Below are positions 43,239 through 52,720 of a DNA stretch of 64,000 nt, piece after piece. The stretch is from Rhodocyclaceae bacterium. GTDB lineage: Bacteria; Pseudomonadota; Gammaproteobacteria; Burkholderiales; Rhodocyclaceae. Under the pieces are notes generated by a model. The model saw only the letters and a program-made list of their open reading frames with translations, was not told the origin of the DNA and did not search any database. The DNA is taken from the NCBI GenBank assembly GCA_016718525.1, contig JADKDD010000002.1:682001-746000 (forward strand). The letters run 5' to 3'. Every line of letters starts with the position of its first letter. The stretch's first letter is position 1. Position numbers and translations under genes: made by a program.

Positions 43239-44611
43239 TTTTGGACTTCGTAGCGGAACAGCTTGATTCCTTCCGGCCAGACATTGGCAGGCAATCCGGC
43301 TTTCAGCTTCAGTTGCGCGATGAATTGCCGCGGCTCGGGGATTTGCTCCCAGACCTGCGGCAGAAAGGTACTGCGCGCCGCGCCGGCCACCAAAATGATG
43401 CCGTCGATGCCGGGGCGCAGCTGACTCAAGGCATCGGTCTCGCTCGCAAACTGCATAGTCACCGGTTTGGAGAGCAGCGACACTTCCACCTTCAGACGTT
43501 GAAATTCTTCCGCCGACACCGGCTTGAAGCGCGGATCGCGAAACGCCGCACTTTGCGCGTTGGCACGCACGTCATCACCCAGCGGCCGGTGCGCTTCCAG
43601 CGAACCAATGCAGCCGCGCAGCTGACCATCCAGCGTCAAGGTCACGAAGGTTGCGCCGGGACTGGCGTATGCGGCGTGATTCACGTTCGGCTGAGCCGCA
43701 CCAAAGTGCGCGGCGATAGCTTGCCGCGCACTCGCCAATAGCGCCGGGCCCAGGCTGGTTTGCGTTTGCGGCGTTTCATACAAACCGAACGACGCATAAC
43801 CGACCACGCGCGATTTGTCACCGGCCGTGTCGCCCGAGTTGCATTGCGCCAGACGGCCGATGCTCATGCCGCGACGCCTGGCCACCTGTAGCAAGCCATT
43901 GATCGGCATCGCGCCGCAGGCCTGCTCATAGCTGGTGAGCAACTCCAGTTTGAGAATATGCGCGACGGTATCGTTATCGATTTGCTGCGCTTCAGCATAA
44001 GTATGAAAGTGGGACAAATCCGAGCTGGCGACGATCAGCGTTTCATCACCGCCCCACAGTCGATCAATCAGATCGGCAACCTCGACCACCGTGGTCTGAC
44101 TCACTGCCAAAGGAATCAGGCTGAAATTTTCCAGCACGGTTTGCAGGAACGGAAGATGCACTTCCAGCGAATGCTCCTGCGCATGCGGCGCATCGGCGGT
44201 CACCAAATACGGCAGCCCGGCGAGCGCATCAATTGCCGTACGGTCCAGGGGAATGTCACCCAGCGGTGTGCGGAAACTCGCCACCGACGGCACGGCAATG
44301 CCTTTGACCGCAACCCGATGGGTCGGACCCAACAGCACAACCCGGCGAATGGCGCTGCGTTGCGCCGCAATTTCGGCATACGCCCGGCCGGCGGTCGGGC
44401 CGGAGTAGATATATCCCGCATGCGGCACGATCAATGCCTTGAGCCGGCCGCGCGCAGCCGCACCGGCCACAGCGCTGGCGGGAAGCTGCACCGAAGGCAA
44501 TACGGCTGCGGGAGTGAGGCAACGTGTTATCTCAAGACGCAAGGCCGCCGCATCGGCCGGATAGAAGGCGCCGGCAACGGCAGGCCGGCGAACGGTGACG
44601 GCAAGATTCAT
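43226..44611 (-). CDS. AmmeMemoRadiSam proteins B and A fused (MEMO1-AMMECR1)
   Basis: A 461-residue fusion. Residues 1-275 are a MEMO1-like domain: RRPAVAGAFYPADAAALR, IVPHAGYIYSGPTAGRAYAEI, and SSDLSHFHTYAEAQQID with likely metal-binding histidines. Residues about 285-461 are an AMMECR1 domain with LRGCIGSLEA and DPRFKPVSAEEF. In many bacteria these are two genes. With amrS they form a conserved but functionally unknown triad, perhaps for modifying a small molecule. Confidence 0.9.
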   Translation of the reverse strand: MNLAVTVRRPAVAGAFYPADAAALRLEITRCLTPAAVLPSVQLPASAVAGAAARGRLKALIVPHAGYIYSGPTAGRAYAEIAAQRSAIRRVVLLGPTHRVAVKGIAVPSVASFRTPLGDIPLDRTAIDALAGLPYLVTADAPHAQEHSLEVHLPFLQTVLENFSLIPLAVSQTTVVEVADLIDRLWGGDETLIVASSDLSHFHTYAEAQQIDNDTVAHILKLELLTSYEQACGAMPINGLLQVARRRGMSIGRLAQCNSGDTAGDKSRVVGYASFGLYETPQTQTSLGPALLASARQAIAAHFGAAQPNVNHAAYASPGATFVTLTLDGQLRGCIGSLEAHRPLGDDVRANAQSAAFRDPRFKPVSAEEFQRLKVEVSLLSKPVTMQFASETDALSQLRPGIDGIILVAGAARSTFLPQVWEQIPEPRQFIAQLKLKAGLPANVWPEGIKLFRYEVQKWKE

Positions 44612-44799
44612 GGCATTCCCGAACGGTGAGACATGGTAGCTGTCAATAGTACATGACTCGCATCACCAACACCGGCATTCGCGCACAGACTATTCCATGC
44701 CGCCGTGCCGGTTTTCCGAGCACCACCGAGGTGCGCGGGATAGAATGAATCACTGCCGGATTGCCAGTGTGGCTCCCACCAAGCTGACCAGTTATTGCT

Positions 44800-46296
44800 A
44801 TGACGACTCCTCCAGACCGCACGGCGTCACCCGACCGCGAATCGCCCCTTGCACAGCAAGACGACGTGCAGGACAGCTTGCGCGAAGTTCAGGCCTTGCT
44901 GAGACGGCAAAAGCGGGTCGAGAATCTGGTGCATAGACAGGCGCACGCCGAGCATCGCGGCCAGGAATCGCCGCGCCCCGAGTTGATAGAAAATCTGGTC
45001 CATCAACAACACCTGAGCACCTTGCAGGCCGCGCTTGATGCAATGCACTCGGCCGACATCGCCTATGTGCTGGAAGCGCTGCCGCTCGAAGACCGCCTGC
45101 AGGTCTGGGATCTGGTCAAGGCCGAGCGCGACGGCGACATTTTGCTGGAAGTCTCCGACGCGGTCCGCGAAACGCTGATCGAGTCGATGGCGCCATCCGA
45201 GTTGTTGGCCGCCGTCGAAACACTGGACACCGACGAAGTCGCCGACATCGCCGACGATTTGCCGGAAAACGTGCTGGCCGATATCTTTCGTTCGCTGCCG
45301 GCCGAAGAGCGCGAGGAATTGCGCGCCGCGATGTCATACGACGAAGACGCTGTCGGTGCGCTGATGGACTTCGACATGATGACCATCCGCAGCGACATCA
45401 CGCTGGAAGTGGTGTTGCGCTATCTGCGCCATTTTGATGAATTGCCCGACCATACCGATCAACTCTTCGTCGTCAGTCGTGATGAAGAACTGCAAGGCGT
45501 GTTGCCGTTGAATCTGCTGCTGTTGCGTGATCCGGCAACGCTGGTGGCCGATGTCATGCTCAAGGAAACGCTGACCCTGGAAGCCGGCGACAAAGCTGAA
45601 GATGCGGCGCAGGCATTCGAGCGCTACGATCTGGTGTCGGCCGCCGTGGTCAATACCGAAGGGCGGTTGGTCGGCCGGGTCACCGTGAATGCGGTACTCG
45701 ATTACATTCGCGACCATGCCGAAGCCGAGCAACTGGCTCAGGCCGGTTTGGCTGAAGAGGAAGACATCTTTGCCCCGGTCATGGATTCGGTGAAAAACCG
45801 CTGGTCGTGGCTGGCACTCAATCTGGTCACCGCCTTTGTCGCCAGTCGCGTGATCGGTGCCTTCGAAGGCTCAATCGAAAAACTGGTCGCACTGGCCGCA
45901 CTGATGCCGATTGTGGCCGGCATCGGCGGCAATTCCGGCAATCAAACCATCACCATGATCGTGCGCGCCATTGCGCTCGGGCAAATCGGTGAAGAATCCA
46001 AACGCCGTTTGTTCCGCAAGGAATTGAAAGTCGCGGTGATCAACGGTCTGGTCTGGGGCGGCCTGCTCGGCCTCGTCACCTGGTGGCTCTATACCGACTG
46101 GAAACTCGGGCTGGTGATGACCTCGGCGATGACACTGAACCTGCTTTTGGCCGCGGCGGTTGGCGTCGGCATCCCGATGACCATGCAACGGCTCGGGCGC
46201 GACCCGGCTCTGGGCGGCTCGGTAATGATTACTGCGGTGACCGACTCGGGCGGCTTCTTCATCTTTCTCGGCCTGGCCACGGTTTTCCTGCTGTGA
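44800..46296 (+). CDS. mgtE: Magnesium transporter MgtE
   Basis: A 498-residue membrane protein in the MgtE order: a cytosolic acidic superhelical N domain (residues about 60-180, LPLEDRLQVWDLV, MAPSELLAAVETLDTDEVADI), a CBS pair (about 190-310) and five membrane segments from about 325. GIGGNSGNQTITMIVRAIALG is the pore signature with the magnesium-binding Asn/Asp region. It passes Mg2+ and closes when cytosolic Mg2+ is high. The first 50 residues are a polar Gln/Arg-rich extension beyond most homologues. Confidence 0.93.
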   Translation: MTTPPDRTASPDRESPLAQQDDVQDSLREVQALLRRQKRVENLVHRQAHAEHRGQESPRPELIENLVHQQHLSTLQAALDAMHSADIAYVLEALPLEDRLQVWDLVKAERDGDILLEVSDAVRETLIESMAPSELLAAVETLDTDEVADIADDLPENVLADIFRSLPAEEREELRAAMSYDEDAVGALMDFDMMTIRSDITLEVVLRYLRHFDELPDHTDQLFVVSRDEELQGVLPLNLLLLRDPATLVADVMLKETLTLEAGDKAEDAAQAFERYDLVSAAVVNTEGRLVGRVTVNAVLDYIRDHAEAEQLAQAGLAEEEDIFAPVMDSVKNRWSWLALNLVTAFVASRVIGAFEGSIEKLVALAALMPIVAGIGGNSGNQTITMIVRAIALGQIGEESKRRLFRKELKVAVINGLVWGGLLGLVTWWLYTDWKLGLVMTSAMTLNLLLAAAVGVGIPMTMQRLGRDPALGGSVMITAVTDSGGFFIFLGLATVFLL

Positions 46297-46381
46297 TCAG
46301 TCGCAGCGGCAAGGCATCGACTGTCGCCCTGCACGGGCCTCTGTTAAGATTTGACCACCGCTTTCCGGCGCGAGTTTCACC

Positions 46382-48052
46382 ATGATCCCAAGTGCATCGT
46401 TTCGCCTGCTGACGCAGGACAACACGATTCCCGGCAACAAGAAAGATGGATTCCGCTTCCATCACTTGATATTCATCATTGCCGTCACACCGATCTACCT
46501 GTGGTTCGAGCTGTCCTTCGGCGTGCATTTGCTCGACAGCATCAGCGGTACCACCAGCATCGAGAACACCACCGCGATCGAGCACTGGGGACACCTGTTT
46601 TCCGGGTTCGCGGTGTCGCTGTTGTTCCTCAACGGCTGGGTGCGGCAGTGCGAAAAAATGGATCTCCATTGGGCACCGCGAGTACTCATCGGTATCGCCA
46701 TCACCATCGTCTGCACCACCATCGTCTGGTGGGCGCAAGGTCAGGTGATCGACTTTTACATTCGCCGCACCACGGTTGAAATCAGTGTCGCCATGTCGGT
46801 GCTGACGGTCGTGGTGATCGTCGGATTTTTGTTGCTGCGCTATTGGATACGCTACAACACGGCGCAAACCAGATGCAGCTACATCAAAATGGGGTTGGGT
46901 TTCGTGGTGATCCTGCTCGGCGGTTACGGCACCATCGCCAGCGTCCAATATGCGCTGCCGTCATTCACCGAGAAGCTTGGCATCGAGCGCCAACAGGCGG
47001 CTACGCTGACCTTGGTGCGGCGCGCAATTCAAGAAGGGATTTACTCCCTCAAGGGCACCGAAAAGGATGCCAACGCGCTCAACCGCCCGGAAGGCAAAGC
47101 CTTCCTTGCGCTGTTTCCGATTTTCGGTTCGGGCTTTGACAAAGATCGCTTTGCCCACGACCGCCCCTGGCTGCTGGCCGAACTGATGTATCGCGATTGG
47201 GACAAGCAGTACGGCGAGAATTCGTTCAATGCCTTCAAGGACTATTACGCCGAGGCGGAAAAAATTCACGCCAGTGACTATCGTGAAGGCTCGGCGCAAT
47301 TCCAGAAAGATCTCGCCACCAAGGGTCGGGCCAAGGCGACCGAGGCATGGAACGCACTGATTCGCGAAAAGCTCGACGGCCAGGTCGTCGCGCCGGGCTT
47401 GTCATTGGCCGCTTACATGAAAGATCCGTCCATCGGCAAGTTTGTCGCCAAGCGCCTGGCCTGTTTTGATTGCGAATTTCGCAGCAGCATGACGCGCGAG
47501 GAGTTTGGACGCGAAATCTTCAAGTGGACACAGGCCGCGAATGTGAAGCAGATTCTGGAAACGCTGGAGTCCGCCAAGCATTTTGAAAAAGGACATGACG
47601 GCGAAACCGCCGCGCGAACTTACTGGGTGCCGATCTGGGCGCTGCTGTTCTCGATGCTCGGTGCCTTCACGCACATGTTCAAACTGATCTTTACCGTCAC
47701 CGAATATGCGCACCGCCAATCCTTCCACGCGATCAACGCCGCGGATTCTCCGTTGGCCAATCGTGTGGTGGAAAACAGTCGTATCGTCACCGCCGCCGTA
47801 GTGATCGGCATCGGCATGTTCGTCTACTTTGCCGACAATCAGGTCACCAGCCACGAGGGCTACCAGTACCTGCGCAAATCAATGTGGCAAAAGCACCCCA
47901 TCGTCGGCGGACTGGCAGCGCACTGGACGGTCAACGCGCAAGGCTTCATCTATCCGTTCACCAGCAAAATCAAACCCGACTGGCTGCAGTTTGTCGACGA
48001 CCCGACCGAACACATTCCGCTCGTGCGGCGATGGGTAGCCAAGGACGAGTAA
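46382..48052 (+). CDS. Unrecognised polytopic membrane protein
   Basis: A 556-residue protein not recognised. It has five hydrophobic segments in the first 180 residues (about 24-44, 75-92, 98-118, 133-152, 160-180), then a polar domain of about 220 residues, then two more near residues 415-437 and 466-486. The polar domain has ARTYWVP, YRDWDKQYGENSFNAFKDYYAEAEK and a CFDCEF pair that might form a metal or disulfide site. It follows mgtE by 85 bases on the same strand but has its own start region. No function is offered. Confidence 0.7.
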   Translation: MIPSASFRLLTQDNTIPGNKKDGFRFHHLIFIIAVTPIYLWFELSFGVHLLDSISGTTSIENTTAIEHWGHLFSGFAVSLLFLNGWVRQCEKMDLHWAPRVLIGIAITIVCTTIVWWAQGQVIDFYIRRTTVEISVAMSVLTVVVIVGFLLLRYWIRYNTAQTRCSYIKMGLGFVVILLGGYGTIASVQYALPSFTEKLGIERQQAATLTLVRRAIQEGIYSLKGTEKDANALNRPEGKAFLALFPIFGSGFDKDRFAHDRPWLLAELMYRDWDKQYGENSFNAFKDYYAEAEKIHASDYREGSAQFQKDLATKGRAKATEAWNALIREKLDGQVVAPGLSLAAYMKDPSIGKFVAKRLACFDCEFRSSMTREEFGREIFKWTQAANVKQILETLESAKHFEKGHDGETAARTYWVPIWALLFSMLGAFTHMFKLIFTVTEYAHRQSFHAINAADSPLANRVVENSRIVTAAVVIGIGMFVYFADNQVTSHEGYQYLRKSMWQKHPIVGGLAAHWTVNAQGFIYPFTSKIKPDWLQFVDDPTEHIPLVRRWVAKDE

Positions 48053-48053
48053 A

Positions 48054-48080
48054 TTCGTCAGTTGGTGCTGGTAAAACAAC
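48054..48080 (+). repeat. 23-bp dispersed repeat, copy 7 (partial)
   Basis: The left half (TTCGTCAGTTGGTGCTGG) is well kept, including the flank shared with other copies, but the right half is replaced by TAAAACAACTG. It begins two bases after the stop of the membrane protein gene. Confidence 0.55.
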
Positions 48081-48204
48081 TGCAGCAAAAACTACTGCGC
48101 TACAAGGCGGTCGCGCAAATGACGAGCTTCGCGGGGTGGCAGCTCTTCGCCGTAGCGGATGATAGAACGGCGTTAATTCCGGCTTCTAGTCCGGGTCGTT
48201 GCGA

Positions 48205-48723
48205 CTATTCCGCGTCGGCGAAGCAGCGACCACGAAAGAACGCGTTGGATCGCATACCTGAGTTATTGCGCTCCGCGGCTTCACCGCGTGAATTCTCTGC
48301 GAGACGTGACGAGCCCAACCCGGCACTGCCCGGTGCGCTGGCTTGCAGCGCTATCGAATAGGGGTGGAGTGTTGCGGTCATCAGCTTGGCCACCACCGCC
48401 GGATCTTCCATCATGAAGCGCTCGGCAGCTTCGTGGCTTTCGGCTTTGAAAATCACCAAGCCAAAGGTCTTGTCGAGCGGTTCGGTGGTGCGCCCGGCGA
48501 GAATCACCTGACCGGTTTTGCTGGCTTTTTGCAACCGCGCAAAGTGCGCGCCGACTGCACGGTTATCAGCCTCGGTCCAGGTCTTTTCGTCCTGCATGTT
48601 TGGTGCGACGCGCAGGACGTAAACGAACTGCTTGAGTTTTTCAGCCTCCTGCGCGTGGCCGGAAAATGGCAGGCCAACGGTCAATGCAACGAAAACAAAG
48701 AGAGATCGCGCGTTCAGTTTCAT
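48205..48723 (-). CDS. Secreted YciI-like protein with atypical C-terminal tail
   Basis: A 172-residue protein. A signal peptide of about 21 residues ends in FSGHAQ. Residues about 28-128 are a YciI/DGPF-like domain (FVYVLRVAPNMQDEKTWTEADNRAVGAHFARL, then FMMEDPAVVAKLMTATLHPYSIAL). The last 45 residues (from ASAPGSAGLGSSRL to FADAE) are Arg/Ser/Asn-rich, low in family character and may come from an inserted repeat. The start at 48723 follows AAGGAAGG. It is 20 bases after the SRPBCC gene on the same strand. Function unknown. Confidence 0.72.
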   Translation of the reverse strand: MKLNARSLFVFVALTVGLPFSGHAQEAEKLKQFVYVLRVAPNMQDEKTWTEADNRAVGAHFARLQKASKTGQVILAGRTTEPLDKTFGLVIFKAESHEAAERFMMEDPAVVAKLMTATLHPYSIALQASAPGSAGLGSSRLAENSRGEAAERNNSGMRSNAFFRGRCFADAE

Positions 48724-48743
48724 TTGCCTTCCTTTCAAATCGC

Positions 48744-49268
48744 TTAAAGCGGCCAATGTTCACTACGGGTTTTCTTTGGTAGGACGAACGACATCTTACC
48801 CATCATTGCGTAAAGCACACGAATCCCCAGTGACGGGCGGCCGTTTTCGACCATCGCCTTGAGGCAGTTCATGATCATGGTGCCGCCGCCTTGCATTTCC
48901 TTCTCGGTCTTGGTTCCCACCGGCAGGTTATCGACAACCAAAGTGCATTCGACGCCGCCTTGCACCGGCTTGAGCGTGTAACTCACTTCACATTCAGGGT
49001 CGTCGTATTGGGTAAAGCGAAAGGTGTGGGCGAAGCGCGTCGGCGGTTCGAATGCGGTAATGGTGCCGACCACCAGCACATTTTTGCCATCGCCGGTGCG
49101 CATCTGCATTTTTTTCCCGACCGCCAATGTTTGGGCGTGCAGCCAGGCATTGAACACTGCTGCTTGCGGCTCGCCCTGTTTGGTCAGCTCGTGCCACACT
49201 TGCTCGATGGTGCCGTTGATCACAATCCGGAATACAGCGCGTTTGGTTGTTGCCACCGTGTCATTCAT
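48744..49268 (-). CDS. SRPBCC (AHSA1-like) domain protein
   Basis: A 174-residue protein of the START/Bet v1-like fold. VFRIVINGTIEQVWHELTKQ opens the domain and FEPPTRFAHTFRFTQYDDPECEVSYTLKPVQGG is typical of AHSA1-like SRPBCC proteins that bind hydrophobic ligands. Its start overlaps the stop of the ArsR gene upstream (ATGA), the usual pairing of these two families. The regulator probably controls it. Confidence 0.85.
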   Translation of the reverse strand: MNDTVATTKRAVFRIVINGTIEQVWHELTKQGEPQAAVFNAWLHAQTLAVGKKMQMRTGDGKNVLVVGTITAFEPPTRFAHTFRFTQYDDPECEVSYTLKPVQGGVECTLVVDNLPVGTKTEKEMQGGGTMIMNCLKAMVENGRPSLGIRVLYAMMGKMSFVLPKKTRSEHWPL

Positions 49269-49600
49269 GGTTTGCTCCTCTCTTTTTCTACGTTAAGTTT
49301 CAGTCGCGTCAGCCGGCCGGCAAACGAGCGGCTGTATTCGTCGGTCCACATCTCATGGATTTGTTGGATCGGTATTGCATTGAAGTAAAGGCTGCGTTCG
49401 CGTCCGACCTTCTCGGAAACAATCAGATTTGCCGCCTCCAGTACATCCAGATGCTTCATCACGCCAATGCGCGACATCTCGAATTGCGCTGCGACCAGCT
49501 GCAAATTGCAGCCGGGATTGGCACGTATCGTCGCCAAAATCTCGCGCCGCGCCTGGCTGGCCAGTGCTTGAAACGTCAGATCGAGTTGATCTTCATCCAT
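49265..49600 (-). CDS. ArsR-family helix-turn-helix regulator
   Basis: A 111-residue winged-helix protein. LDLTFQALASQARREILATIRANPGCNLQLVAAQFEMSRIGVMKHLDVLEAANLI is the classic ArsR fold; no metal-binding cysteines are seen, so it is not a metal sensor. It is in an overlapping pair with the SRPBCC gene and likely autoregulates the operon ArsR-SRPBCC-YciI. Confidence 0.87.
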   Translation of the reverse strand: MDEDQLDLTFQALASQARREILATIRANPGCNLQLVAAQFEMSRIGVMKHLDVLEAANLIVSEKVGRERSLYFNAIPIQQIHEMWTDEYSRSFAGRLTRLKLNVEKERSKP

Positions 49601-49769
49601 GTCGACTCCGTTAAGTAACCAAATTGTTACCTATTCAATTCGGATTGTCAAGACGGCTGACGTTGCTCCACAAGTTATGACGAAACGAAGGTCTTTTACG
49701 CGACGGACTTGTTGCCTGGTTGTGTCGCCGTTTCACCCGCATCAGGCGAGAATCCGCAACATCACCGCG

Positions 49770-50249
49770 CTATTTCTGCGCCGGATGGTGATACTCCGCG
49801 CCGAGCTTGAACACGCCGCTGGCGCGCACCGCCGTGATGCCGTCGGCCTGCACCAGACATTGGGCGAAGACCATGCTGCGGGTGACGCGCAGCACATCGG
49901 TGCGAGCTTCCAGCCACGAATCCAGCGGCACCGGAGCAAGGAAATCGGTATTCAGGCTGATGGTGGGCAGGAAACGATTGATATTCTCTTGATAGACCAC
50001 GCCCATCGGCATCGCCATATCGACAAAGCTCATCAGCATGCCGCCATGGCAGACGTCCATCGGATTGCAGTGACGCTTTTCCACCCGCATCCCGAGCAGG
50101 AGCTGCTTGCCGTCCCGCTTGTGCAGCAAGGGCCCGTTGATGCCCATGAACGGTCCGCCGAGCTGGAAGTTGAAAGGCTTGTAGCCGTCGGGAATGGGAA
50201 GTTCGCTGGGTTCGTCTATTTTGGCAGTGTGGTGTTTCGGCGTAGTCAT
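49770..50249 (-). CDS. PaaI-family thioesterase
   Basis: A 159-residue hotdog-fold protein. NPMDVCHGGMLMSFVDMAMPMGVV is the active-site helix with the HGG motif, and FLPTISLNTDFLAPVPLDSWLEARTDVLRVTRSMVFAQCLV completes it. It should hydrolyse acyl-CoA or aryl-CoA thioesters. The start could be 50300, 50267 or 50249; the last is preferred because GGA lies at a suitable distance. It is divergent from the serine hydrolase gene. Confidence 0.83.
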   Translation of the reverse strand: MTTPKHHTAKIDEPSELPIPDGYKPFNFQLGGPFMGINGPLLHKRDGKQLLLGMRVEKRHCNPMDVCHGGMLMSFVDMAMPMGVVYQENINRFLPTISLNTDFLAPVPLDSWLEARTDVLRVTRSMVFAQCLVQADGITAVRASGVFKLGAEYHHPAQK

Positions 50250-50375
50250 TGGCAATTCCAGTGTCATTGTTGAGAGCGCAATAAATTGCGCAGGGTTCAA
50301 TTATCGCCGCTGGCAAAACTCCACGCCTCCCCTTCTGCTAAATTGCCGGGCACTCAGACCAACGGTGAATTTGAT

Positions 50376-51548
50376 ATGTTGAATACCAATGCCCTGCACA
50401 CCGCAATGCGGGCGCAGGTTGATCAGGATTTTTTGCCCTGCGTATCGACCGCGCTGCTGCGTGGCAAAGAGGTGGTGGATACTTTTTGTTATGGCTTTGC
50501 GGACAAAGAGGCGGGAGTTCCACTGCGCGAGGACCATATCTTTCGCGCCTTTTCCAATACCAAACTGGTGACCTCCTGCGCGGTGCTCTTGCTGTGGGAA
50601 GACGGCCGCTTGCAGTTCGACGATCCGATTGAAAAGTACATCCCGGAGCTTGGCAAGCGCCAGGTGCTGCGTCCCGACGCGACCCGCATCGACGATACCG
50701 AGCCGGCCAAATCGCCGATCACCATCCTCCAGTTGATGACGCATACGTCCGGGCTCTCGTATGGGATTTTTGATCCAACCACGGTGCTTGCAAAGGCCTA
50801 TCTCGAGGCGCAATTGCGCCACCCCGGCAAACCGATGAAGGACTTCATCGCAGCATTGGCACCGCTGCCGCTGGCATCACACCCCGGCACGCGCTGGGAG
50901 TATTCGATTTCCACCGACGTCCTGGCTTATCTGGTCGAGGTCATTTCCGGCCAGACCTTTGGTGAATTCATTGCCCGGCGCATCTTTGCCCCGCTGGGGA
51001 TGGTCGATACCGATTTCTTTGTGCCGGAATCCAAACGCAGCCGGCTAACCACGCTGTATGTCGGTCACGACATCGCCAACCCGATGCTGCCCGGCCTGCT
51101 ACGGGCCGATGCTGCGCCATTCCCCGGCGCTTACCTCAACCGCGCAGCGTTCGAGTCCGGCGGTGGCGGGTTGGTCACCACCTTGGGCGATATGGTCAGG
51201 CTGATTCAAAGTCTGATCCCCGGCGGGCCAACCCTGCTCAAGCCCGACACCATCGCGATGATGGCGACCAATCAACTACCCGCCGGCATGTGGGTCCAGT
51301 TCCCGAATTCGCCGGCGATGGTCGGGCGCGCGTTTGGCCTGGGCTCATCGGTGGCCATTCACCCGGCGCCCTATGATCCCAAGGAAGTCACCGGCGAAGT
51401 CAGCTGGGGCGGCCTTGCCGGAACCTCGTGGTGGATCAACCCGCGCCTGAATATCGCCGGCGTACTGATGACCCAGCGCTACTACGGGCAGGGCGGCATC
51501 TACACGGTGATTTTCAAGAACGAAGCCTACAAGGCGCTGGGGTACTAA
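50376..51548 (+). CDS. Serine hydrolase (class C beta-lactamase fold)
   Basis: A 390-residue protein. The SxxK-like active site is RAFSNTKLVTS near residue 60, the second motif is YSISTDVLAYLV (YxN/S type), and a GGGGLVTTLGDM stretch follows. These fit the beta-lactamase/penicillin-binding-protein-like esterase family. No signal peptide is seen at the chosen start, so it is likely cytosolic; an earlier in-frame start at 50286 would overlap the divergent gene's upstream region. Substrate unknown. Confidence 0.83.
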   Translation: MLNTNALHTAMRAQVDQDFLPCVSTALLRGKEVVDTFCYGFADKEAGVPLREDHIFRAFSNTKLVTSCAVLLLWEDGRLQFDDPIEKYIPELGKRQVLRPDATRIDDTEPAKSPITILQLMTHTSGLSYGIFDPTTVLAKAYLEAQLRHPGKPMKDFIAALAPLPLASHPGTRWEYSISTDVLAYLVEVISGQTFGEFIARRIFAPLGMVDTDFFVPESKRSRLTTLYVGHDIANPMLPGLLRADAAPFPGAYLNRAAFESGGGGLVTTLGDMVRLIQSLIPGGPTLLKPDTIAMMATNQLPAGMWVQFPNSPAMVGRAFGLGSSVAIHPAPYDPKEVTGEVSWGGLAGTSWWINPRLNIAGVLMTQRYYGQGGIYTVIFKNEAYKALGY

Positions 51549-51663
51549 ATGCCTGCGCAGTTGGCAGAAACATTGCGCGCATCACACTCGTGCAAAGCAA
51601 GGCAAACTGAAATGATTGGTATAACACTGGCATCGCCACTCTGGCGCCTTGCGGTAAGTCACT

Positions 51664-52575
51664 ATGCATCCTGATATCGTTTCCACAGTGGTCATGCCGG
51701 CTGGTCTGGCGTTCATCATGTTCACGCTGGGAGCCAGCCTGACGCTGGCCGATTTCCGGCGTGTTTTTCTCTACCCGAAAGCCTTCGGCATCGGGCTCGC
51801 GTGCCACTTCGTTTTATTGCCCGTGGTGACCTTCAGTCTGGTCAGCCTGTTTGGCATCACTGGCGCGATGGCAGTGGGTTACATGATTGTCGCGGCCTGT
51901 CCGACCGGCGCGACATCCAACCTGCTGACCTACCACGCCCGCGCCGACGTCGCACTGGCGGTCTCCTTCACGGCAGTGGCATCACTGATTGCCATGCTCA
52001 CCGTGCCGCTGATCATGAGCTGGTCGCTCACGCACTTTCTGGGGGCCACGGTGAGTGGTGCCATCGAGCTGCCTGCAGACATCGTGATGCGCCAGATCTT
52101 CATGATCCTCGGTTTGCCGGTGGGGTTGGGCATGATCTGCCGCGCGCGCGCATCCAAATTCATTCACCGCTGGCATGCCACCATGAGCAATGCCGCGACC
52201 GTCATCTTCGGCGTCATTGTGGTCGTTGCCGTCTCCAACAACTGGTCGATGATCAAGCTGCATGGCTGGACACTGGCGCCGGTCGGGATTGCCGTCAATG
52301 TCACGATGCTGCTGTTGGGCTTCTTTTTGTCCCGTTTTGCGGGAGTGAATATTCGTCAGGCCGCCACGGTGGCCATCGAATCTGCGGTACAAAACAGTGC
52401 GCTGGCGGTGGTGATCGCCTTCACCATCATCAAGGATGAATCGATGGCGATACCTGCGGCGGTGTATTCGTTATTTATGTATTTGACCGGCATCAGCTTT
52501 GTTTTCATCATGCGGCGTTTTGCACCGCCCCGCAGCGCCGAGGAAGAAGCGCAGGCGCAGGCTTCGATGCACTGA
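51664..52575 (+). CDS. Bile acid:sodium symporter family transporter
   Basis: A 303-residue membrane protein with about nine hydrophobic segments. MFTLGASLTLADFRRVFLYPKAFGIGLACHFVLLPVVTF and GYMIVAACPTGATSNLLTYHARADVALAVSFTAVASL are the typical BASS-family core with the cation-site crossing. It probably moves an organic anion with sodium; the substrate is not readable. Confidence 0.88.
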   Translation: MHPDIVSTVVMPAGLAFIMFTLGASLTLADFRRVFLYPKAFGIGLACHFVLLPVVTFSLVSLFGITGAMAVGYMIVAACPTGATSNLLTYHARADVALAVSFTAVASLIAMLTVPLIMSWSLTHFLGATVSGAIELPADIVMRQIFMILGLPVGLGMICRARASKFIHRWHATMSNAATVIFGVIVVVAVSNNWSMIKLHGWTLAPVGIAVNVTMLLLGFFLSRFAGVNIRQAATVAIESAVQNSALAVVIAFTIIKDESMAIPAAVYSLFMYLTGISFVFIMRRFAPPRSAEEEAQAQASMH

Positions 52576-52720
52576 GCCACGCAGCAGGCAGTGAGCGGCG
52601 TTCATTGCCCGCATCTTTCCTATAATTTCCCCGGAACTGTTATGTTTTGGCATTGCGCCGTACGTTTGCCACGGCTGGCTGCCGCTGTCCGTATTTGAAT
52701 CACTCTCAAGGGAAATGAAA

